Source: Candidatus Sulfotelmatobacter sp. (GTDB taxonomy: Bacteria > Acidobacteriota > Terriglobia > Terriglobales > Acidobacteriaceae). From it: a stretch of 5,019 bases of DNA. Below the pieces are notes generated by a model, which had not been told where the DNA came from, did not search any database, and worked only from the letters and a program-made list of their open reading frames with translations. The position numbers were made by a program, and so were the translations under genes. Below, in pieces: positions 1 through 5,019 of the stretch. How positions within the stretch are numbered: the stretch's first letter is position 1; each line of letters begins with the position of its first letter. The stretch spans positions 1-5,019 of the forward strand of contig JASIEN010000772.1 in assembly GCA_030045935.1 (NCBI GenBank), written 5' to 3'.

Positions 1-1478
1 TAAAGCCCGTCAAAGCGGTTGGGATGCAATTTCAAATCGACCTGATATTCCGCCAGCGCCTGCTGCGGCCGTTTGGCTTCGAGAAGAATGTCGGCAATCA
101 TTTCGCGCGCGGGAATGCCCTCCGGTTCATCGCCGAGAGAATCTTCTTTGTCAGCAATCGGCCGCAGCGCCTCAACCGCATCGTCATATTTGCCCTCAGC
201 AAACAGCAGCCATGCCTGGGCGATTTTGTGATCGCTGTCGACCGCGTTGGCGAAATCAGATTTGCTCTTCACCAATTTCTGATGAAGCGCGTCGATGGCC
301 TCAACATCTTTGCGAGCGTCGTCCGGCTCATGCAGGTGCGCCGACCCGATCGCGCGCGCCCAAAGAATCATCGACTGTTCGACTGTGCCTTCGACCTCAA
401 TTGGCTTGAGCGCGGCAGCGGCAGTCCAGTCGTGCATTTCAATCGGATAGATGGCAGTCAAGTGCGCCAGCGCGGCGGCGTGCGGGTCGTAGTCCATGCC
501 GTACATGTCATCGTGCTTATTGGGCATGGCGCGAATTTCTTCAATAAGCGCGCGGGCATCGCTGTCACGTCCGCTTTGCATGTAGGCATAGAACAGAAAA
601 TCCATGGCGTGGAACTGATGCCCCTCGCCGCCCATGCCCATGGCTGCGGTTTTGCGCGAGGCCGCGATAGAAGCGAGATTGGAATTGATATCTTCCTGCC
701 ACAATCCCACGCGCGCAAAAATGTGCGAAGGCATGTGCAGAGCATGCGGTGACGCGGGAGCTATTTGCGCATAGCGGCGTGCCGCGGGCAGCCCGAGTTC
801 GGCGAGTTGCGGTTTGTCGTAGCTGTGGATCAAGTAATGCGCGACGCCAGGATGGTCCGGGTCAGTGCCGAAAAGCTTTTCCAGAATCGCGGCGGCTTGT
901 TTTCGATTGGCAAAGGATGTGTCGTCATCCGGCTCCGAGGCGAGCAGCGAAAGCGCATAGAATGCAGCCGCTTCGTGGTCGTCGGGATACGATTCGTACA
1001 CTTTCTTCATTGCATCCGAGTAGTCCTTGGCGCGAACATCGTATTCAGCCTTCTTCGGGTTGTAGAAGGCCGCCATAGCGGCTATATACGCCTTCTCGCG
1101 CGGTGTGATCCGGCCGCCGTTGCCGTTGGCCAGAAGCACCTCTTCCTGACCGTGCCCAATTACTTTTTCCTCCGGATGGTTCCACAACTGATGCCACAGG
1201 CTCATGGCTACGCCCCAGTGAGCCATGGCACACTCGGGATCAAAGGCAGCGACTTGAAGGAACTGCTTTTGAGCCTCTTCGTACCAGAACGAGTGCAACA
1301 GGGCAACTCCGCGCTCGAAGGATTTCTGAATCGGTTGTGCGCAGGAAACCGGAAAATGCACAGTGCCGAGCTGGGATGTGTTGAGGTCTTCGTGATGCTG
1401 ATGACCTTGTTCGTCCTGGGCGAGTGAATGCAGGTTGAAGCAGGCGCAGAGAAGAAAAAAACAGGCAATACGTTTCAT
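1..1478 (-). CDS. Exported TPR-repeat protein, function unknown (3'-partial)
   Basis: The frame is open from the ATG at 1478 to the left edge: 492 codons, no stop seen, C-terminus missing. An in-frame TAA at 1502-1500 and no other start codon between fix this start. Residues 1-20 form a signal peptide: MKR, a hydrophobic core, then HSLA-Q, a signal peptidase I type site after A20. The protein is therefore probably periplasmic or secreted. The mature part is alpha-helical with TPR-like repeats, clearest at 54-92 (FERGVALLHSFWYEEA then DPECAMAHWG), 420-440 (QAWLLFAEGKYDDA) and 455-492 (ALAEYQVDLKLHPNRFDGL). Only two cysteines remain after cleavage, C46 and C83. Histidines cluster at 26-29, 209-218 (HPGVAHYLIH), 245-252 (HALHMPSH), 287-290 and 333. 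From memory this matches a family of uncharacterised TPR proteins common in Acidobacteria, Proteobacteria and Planctomycetes. TPRs normally mediate protein contacts; no catalytic domain is recognised. It lies 53 bp downstream of mfd on the same strand and may use its own promoter. Confidence 0.9.
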   Translation of the reverse strand, partial: MKRIACFFLLCACFNLHSLAQDEQGHQHHEDLNTSQLGTVHFPVSCAQPIQKSFERGVALLHSFWYEEAQKQFLQVAAFDPECAMAHWGVAMSLWHQLWNHPEEKVIGHGQEEVLLANGNGGRITPREKAYIAAMAAFYNPKKAEYDVRAKDYSDAMKKVYESYPDDHEAAAFYALSLLASEPDDDTSFANRKQAAAILEKLFGTDPDHPGVAHYLIHSYDKPQLAELGLPAARRYAQIAPASPHALHMPSHIFARVGLWQEDINSNLASIAASRKTAAMGMGGEGHQFHAMDFLFYAYMQSGRDSDARALIEEIRAMPNKHDDMYGMDYDPHAAALAHLTAIYPIEMHDWTAAAALKPIEVEGTVEQSMILWARAIGSAHLHEPDDARKDVEAIDALHQKLVKSKSDFANAVDSDHKIAQAWLLFAEGKYDDAVEALRPIADKEDSLGDEPEGIPAREMIADILLEAKRPQQALAEYQVDLKLHPNRFDGL

Positions 1479-1531
1479 AGAAACCCCACGGAACCGAGTT
1501 TAGACGGCACATAGAAAAGGGTCAATCAGCC
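1479..1531. other. Intergenic gap between mfd and the TPR gene
   Basis: This is the only non-coding stretch in the window, 53 bp long. It holds the candidate promoter and a weak G-rich ribosome-binding region. There is no GC-rich hairpin followed by a T run, so no intrinsic terminator for mfd can be supported. The two genes may be partly co-transcribed, or mfd may end by a Rho-dependent route. Confidence 0.7.
1497..1525 (-). promoter_or_regulatory. Candidate sigma70-type promoter for the TPR gene
   Basis: On the minus strand, TTGACC (1525-1520, five of six matches to the -35 consensus) is followed by a 17-bp spacer and TAAACT (1502-1497, four of six matches to the -10 consensus). It begins seven bases after the mfd stop codon and ends 18 bases before the ATG at 1478. 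Transcription would start near 1490 and give a leader of about 12 nt. The only Shine-Dalgarno-like stretch is the G-rich GTGGGG at 1489-1484, which is weak. Spacing and position support the call, but the boxes were matched by eye and no start site is known. Read-through from mfd remains possible. Confidence 0.45.
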
Positions 1532-4500
1532 TCAGGAGCGCGTCACCGCACTCGATGGCACGGCATCGCCTGCTGCCATCTGTTCAAGAATGCCGCGTAG
1601 CGCGCACAGGACCTCATGTGCAGCAGTTGCTTTCAGAACGAGCCTCAACATTCCGTCCGGACTAAACTGCGCTCCGCGTTGAGATGAAACGAAACGCGCC
1701 AGTTGCTCGGGATCGACCGCCGCGTTCTGCTGAAACTTCAATGTCACGTTGTCGCGTTTGCGCTCGATCGCGTTGACGCCAACTTTCATGCATAGCAACT
1801 TGAGCGAAGCGTAGTCGAGCAGGTTTCGAACTGCACCTGGCGGCGGGCCATAGCGGTCCTGCATTTCGGCGGTAACGTCGGCGAGTTGCGATGCGGTCTC
1901 CACGCGCGCCACACGCTTGTACATTTGCAGGCGCTGATTTTCTTCGGGAACATAATCGGCCGGTATGCGAATGTTGAGCCCGAGATTGAGTTGCGTTTCC
2001 GCCTCTTCCGGAGCGGCCTCGCCCTTCATCTCGCGCACAGCACGCTCCAGCATTTGCGTGTAAAGTTCGAAGCCGACAGCTTCGATATGCCCGCTCTGCT
2101 CGCCCCCGAGCATGTTGCCGGCGCCCCGCAGTTCGAGGTCGAGGGCTGCAATTTTGAATCCAGCACCGAGATCGGAAAATTCTTTCAGCGCTGCGAGCCG
2201 GCGGCGCGCGACGGGCGTCAGTTCCACCTCAGCCGGAAGCAACAAATACGCATAGGCGCGTCGGTTGGAGCGGCCAACGCGTCCGCGAAGTTGATACAGT
2301 TCTGACAATCCCAAACGATCGGCACGGTTGATCAGGATCGTGTTGCACAAAGGAATGTCGAGCCCATTCTCGATGATGGTCGTCGAAACCAATATGTCGG
2401 CTTCGTGATGCATGAACTTCAGCATCACCTTTTCAAGCTCGCCCTCCGACATTTGTCCGTGACCCACAATGATGCGGGCCTCAGGCACCATCGCTTGAAT
2501 CTTGGCCGCGATTTCCCAGATCGTGTCCACACGGTTGTGAACGAAATAGACCTGGCCGCCGCGCTCAAGTTCCTGCTCAATGGCCGATTGAATCAGCTTG
2601 TCATCCCAACTGGCGACGACGGTTTGAATCGCCATGCGGTCTTTGGGAGGAGTTTCAATCACGCTCATATCGCGCAGCCCAACCAACGACATATGTAGCG
2701 TGCGCGGAATCGGCGTGGCCGACATGGTGAGTACATCGACCTGCTTGCGCATTTGTTTGATTCGCTCTTTGTGGCGCACGCCGAAACGCTGTTCTTCGTC
2801 AACGATCAGCACACCGAGATCTGCGAATTTGATGTCTTTCGAAAGAATGCGGTGGGTGCCAATGAGAATGTCGATCTTGCCCGCTTCGGCTTTTTGTAGA
2901 ATTTCTTTCTGCTGTTTGGCATTGCGGAAGCGGCTGATCATTTCGATGGTGACTGGAAATGGAGCAAATCTCTGCTTGAATGTTTCGTAGTGCTGAAATG
3001 CCAGAACAGTGGTTGGGGCCAGAACCGCAACTTGCTTGTTGTCGCTGACAGCTTTGAATGCGGCACGCATAGCGACTTCGGTTTTGCCATAACCCACGTC
3101 ACCGCACAGCAGGCGATCCATGGGCTGCTGCGATTCCATGTCGCGCATCACGTCCTTGATCGCCTGCGCCTGGTCCTCGGTTTCAGTAAATTCGAATGCG
3201 TCTTCAAATTCGCGGAACCATTCATTGGCCGCGGGGAACGAGTGCCCAACAGCCATCTTGCGCGCCGCGTAGAGCTTGAGCAGTTCATCTGCCATATCTT
3301 TCATGCCCTTGCGCACGCGCGCTTTGGTTTTCGACCACGCTTGCGTTCCGAGATGGCTCAGCGCTGGCTTGGCGCCTTCGGAGGAACGATACTTCTGAAC
3401 AAGATCAAGCCGCGTCAGCGGAACATACAACCGCGCCGCCTCCGCGAATTCCAGCAGCATGAATTCCGCTGGACCGTCGCCGTGATTGATCTCTTTCAGC
3501 CCTTGATATTGGCCAATGCCATGCTCGACATGAACGACGTAGTCGCCGACCTGCAGATCGCGGAAGTCTGACAAAAAGGCTGAGACTTTTGATTTCGATT
3601 TCTGCGGCCGGGAGCCCACCGCCTCCGATTCATCAAACAGATCTCGCGACCCGAAAATGGCAAGATTGGCTTCGGGCAGCAGAACGCCATCGGGAACATA
3701 TGCCGTCGCGAGCGTGGTGGTATTGACTTCCCCCGCGAAGTAGCTGGTCTCGTCGGCATAGCTTTCTCCGCTGCGCGTGCGGCTGCCCAGCCGGAAGGGA
3801 ACGTTATATTCGGTGAAAATGTCCGCCAAGCGTTCGACTTCGCCTACATTTGGAACCGCCAACAACACCCGCTTCCCCTCGCCCGTGAGCTTCTGCACCT
3901 CTTCGAGCATGGCGGGAACCGCGCCGTGAAAACGGGGCGACGGCTGGGTTAGAAACGAAGTCGCGTTCTGATCTTCGTCAACACTGCGCATAATTCCAAG
4001 GTGCTCAATATCAGCGCCGGGCAGCGCAGAAGTTTTCTCCCACCAGGCATCGGGCACGACGTAGAGATCTTCCGGGCGCACGAGGTTGCCCACGCCACTG
4101 CGTTCGTGCGCTTCGCCAACTCGTGCCCAGAAGCGATCGAATTCCTGCCGCAATTGATCGGGTTCATCGCGCAGAACAGCGGCACGAGGAAGGAAATCGA
4201 AAATCGTGCTGTTGGCTCCGGCTACTGGGGAATAGAACTCCCAGCCCGGAAAAACATTCACCCCGCCGGCTCGCACCGCCGCTTCGACTATTTCCTGATT
4301 GCCAGTAACACGCTTGCCGCTTAACCGCGTGTGAATCGCGCCAAGCAGATCTTCTCTGACTGGAGTTTCGGTGAGGGGAAGAAGCAAAGCTTCATCAACC
4401 GGATTCGAAGAGCGTTGTGATGAGGGATCGAACTTGCGGATGGACTCCGCCTCGTCTCCAAAGAACTCAATACGCAATGGACGATCAGCCTCGGGCGAGT

Positions 4501-5019
4501 AAACATCGAGAATGCCCCCTCGAACCGCATACTGCCCGGGCATTTCGACCACATCGGTTGATGAATAGCCGACCGTGTTCAGGTGCGCGAGCAGAGTTTC
4601 CAGATCGAAGGATTCTCCGCGGCGAATTGTGCGAGCCAAATCTGTGTAGTAATCAGCCGAGCGGAGCCTGATGGCGGTTGCTGCGATCGGCGAAACCACA
4701 ATCGATGCCGCGCCAGTGGCGACCTTCCACAAAGCAGTCGCACGTTCTTCCTGAAGTTCGGGATGTGGTGAAAGATTCTGAAATGGAAGAACATCGCGCG
4801 CCGGCAAGGAAATAATCGATTGCGGATCGCACGCGCCCGTAAGCTCGCAATATCCGCGCAGCACTGGAACTAAGTCGTCCACCGTGCGATTGTCATTCAC
4901 TACGAAAACGATCGGGCGGTCGGCTGCGTGCTGCAAAAGCACCAACAGCATAGCTTTCGCAGTGGGCGTGAGTCCGGAGAGACGAATCCGCCCCGTGCCC
5001 TCCTTTAACCGGGAGGCTG
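1532..5019 (-). CDS. mfd: Transcription-repair coupling factor Mfd (5'-partial)
   Basis: Mfd is a cytoplasmic ATP-dependent DNA translocase that pushes stalled RNA polymerase off damaged template and recruits UvrA to start nucleotide excision repair. Numbering from the internal Met at 4951, the UvrB-like module covers about 1-340, with RGGILDVYSP at 144-153 and the UvrA-contact-type segment IEFFGDE from 161. The CarD-like RNA-polymerase-interacting domain is at about 464-521 (VGDYVVHVEHGIGQYQGL). The RecG-like motor follows: Walker A GDVGYGKTE 617-625, GTHRIL 699-704, DEEQ 718-721, SATPIPR 744-750, ENGLDIP 861-867 and QLRGRVGR 887-894. The TRG motif with RGAG is at 942-945, and the C-terminal D7 domain at about 985-1110. 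The frame stays open upstream of 4951 for 22 more codons to the window edge, including LSGLTPTAKA, the family's degenerate counterpart of the UvrB Walker A. The true start therefore lies outside. The 1161 visible residues match the family's usual 1150-1180, so little is missing. The stop is TGA at 1534-1532. All motor residues look intact, so the protein should be functional. Confidence 0.97.
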   Translation of the reverse strand, partial: ASRLKEGTGRIRLSGLTPTAKAMLLVLLQHAADRPIVFVVNDNRTVDDLVPVLRGYCELTGACDPQSIISLPARDVLPFQNLSPHPELQEERATALWKVATGAASIVVSPIAATAIRLRSADYYTDLARTIRRGESFDLETLLAHLNTVGYSSTDVVEMPGQYAVRGGILDVYSPEADRPLRIEFFGDEAESIRKFDPSSQRSSNPVDEALLLPLTETPVREDLLGAIHTRLSGKRVTGNQEIVEAAVRAGGVNVFPGWEFYSPVAGANSTIFDFLPRAAVLRDEPDQLRQEFDRFWARVGEAHERSGVGNLVRPEDLYVVPDAWWEKTSALPGADIEHLGIMRSVDEDQNATSFLTQPSPRFHGAVPAMLEEVQKLTGEGKRVLLAVPNVGEVERLADIFTEYNVPFRLGSRTRSGESYADETSYFAGEVNTTTLATAYVPDGVLLPEANLAIFGSRDLFDESEAVGSRPQKSKSKVSAFLSDFRDLQVGDYVVHVEHGIGQYQGLKEINHGDGPAEFMLLEFAEAARLYVPLTRLDLVQKYRSSEGAKPALSHLGTQAWSKTKARVRKGMKDMADELLKLYAARKMAVGHSFPAANEWFREFEDAFEFTETEDQAQAIKDVMRDMESQQPMDRLLCGDVGYGKTEVAMRAAFKAVSDNKQVAVLAPTTVLAFQHYETFKQRFAPFPVTIEMISRFRNAKQQKEILQKAEAGKIDILIGTHRILSKDIKFADLGVLIVDEEQRFGVRHKERIKQMRKQVDVLTMSATPIPRTLHMSLVGLRDMSVIETPPKDRMAIQTVVASWDDKLIQSAIEQELERGGQVYFVHNRVDTIWEIAAKIQAMVPEARIIVGHGQMSEGELEKVMLKFMHHEADILVSTTIIENGLDIPLCNTILINRADRLGLSELYQLRGRVGRSNRRAYAYLLLPAEVELTPVARRRLAALKEFSDLGAGFKIAALDLELRGAGNMLGGEQSGHIEAVGFELYTQMLERAVREMKGEAAPEEAETQLNLGLNIRIPADYVPEENQRLQMYKRVARVETASQLADVTAEMQDRYGPPPGAVRNLLDYASLKLLCMKVGVNAIERKRDNVTLKFQQNAAVDPEQLARFVSSQRGAQFSPDGMLRLVLKATAAHEVLCALRGILEQMAAGDAVPSSAVTRS

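Noticed and set aside
351..360. CG-alternating tract as a regulatory or Z-DNA element
   Set aside because: It is ten bases long and encodes an Ala-Arg-Ala stretch in the TPR frame; codon usage explains it.
24..752. A 242-codon plus-strand open frame
   Set aside because: It lies antisense to the TPR protein, whose frame has a signal peptide and recognisable repeats. The plus-strand translation shows no recognisable domain. It is a typical shadow in G+C-rich DNA.
765..1427. A 220-codon plus-strand open frame
   Set aside because: It is also fully antisense to the TPR gene, with no family resemblance in its translation and no convincing initiation signals.
1455..1461. Run of seven A (T on the coding strand) inside the signal-peptide codons as a phase-variation tract
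   Set aside because: Seven bases is short for slippage-based switching, and consecutive Phe codons in a hydrophobic core explain it.
1438..1478. Lipoprotein signal (LCAC, Cys13) in the TPR protein
   Set aside because: Cys at the -2 position does not fit the lipobox well, and a better signal peptidase I site (SLA-Q) follows. A lipoprotein cannot be fully excluded.
1479..1531. Intrinsic terminator after mfd
   Set aside because: Only a 3-bp CCG/CGG stem can be drawn, and no T run follows it.
1886..3571. Several plus-strand open frames of 97 to 193 codons (1886-2305, 2405-2698, 2634-2990, 2990-3571)
   Set aside because: All are antisense to the conserved motor and CarD-like domains of mfd, and none has a recognisable product.

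Overview
The window holds two genes, both on the minus strand and both cut by a window edge. They read from right to left: first mfd, the transcription-repair coupling factor (5019 down to 1532, N-terminus missing), then a 53-bp gap, then a secreted tetratricopeptide-repeat (TPR) protein (1478 down to 1, C-terminus missing). Coding sequence fills almost the whole window. I see no RNA gene, mobile element, CRISPR array or prophage feature.

The organism is a bacterium of moderately high G+C. The Mfd sequence and the exported His-rich TPR family both look to me like those of soil bacteria such as Acidobacteriota. That placement rests on recognition only, without a search, and is tentative.

Region 1532-5019: a complete-looking Mfd apart from a few N-terminal residues. 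It has the UvrB-like N-terminal module, the CarD-like RNA-polymerase-interacting domain, the RecG-like helicase motor with all motifs intact, the TRG motif and the C-terminal regulatory domain. The frame continues upstream of the ATG at 4951 to the window edge, so that ATG is internal.

Region 1479-1531: a short intergenic gap with a good sigma70-type promoter candidate (TTGACC, 17-bp spacer, TAAACT) placed to drive the downstream gene. No intrinsic terminator is visible after mfd.

Region 1-1478: an open frame of 492 codons with a signal peptide. The mature part has TPR-like helical repeats, only two cysteines, and several histidine-rich conserved-looking segments. Its function is unknown. 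It is the least understood part of the window. Nothing suggests a functional link with Mfd beyond shared direction: Mfd acts on stalled RNA polymerase in the cytoplasm, while the TPR protein is predicted to be exported. I found no convincing evidence of a novel multi-gene system here.
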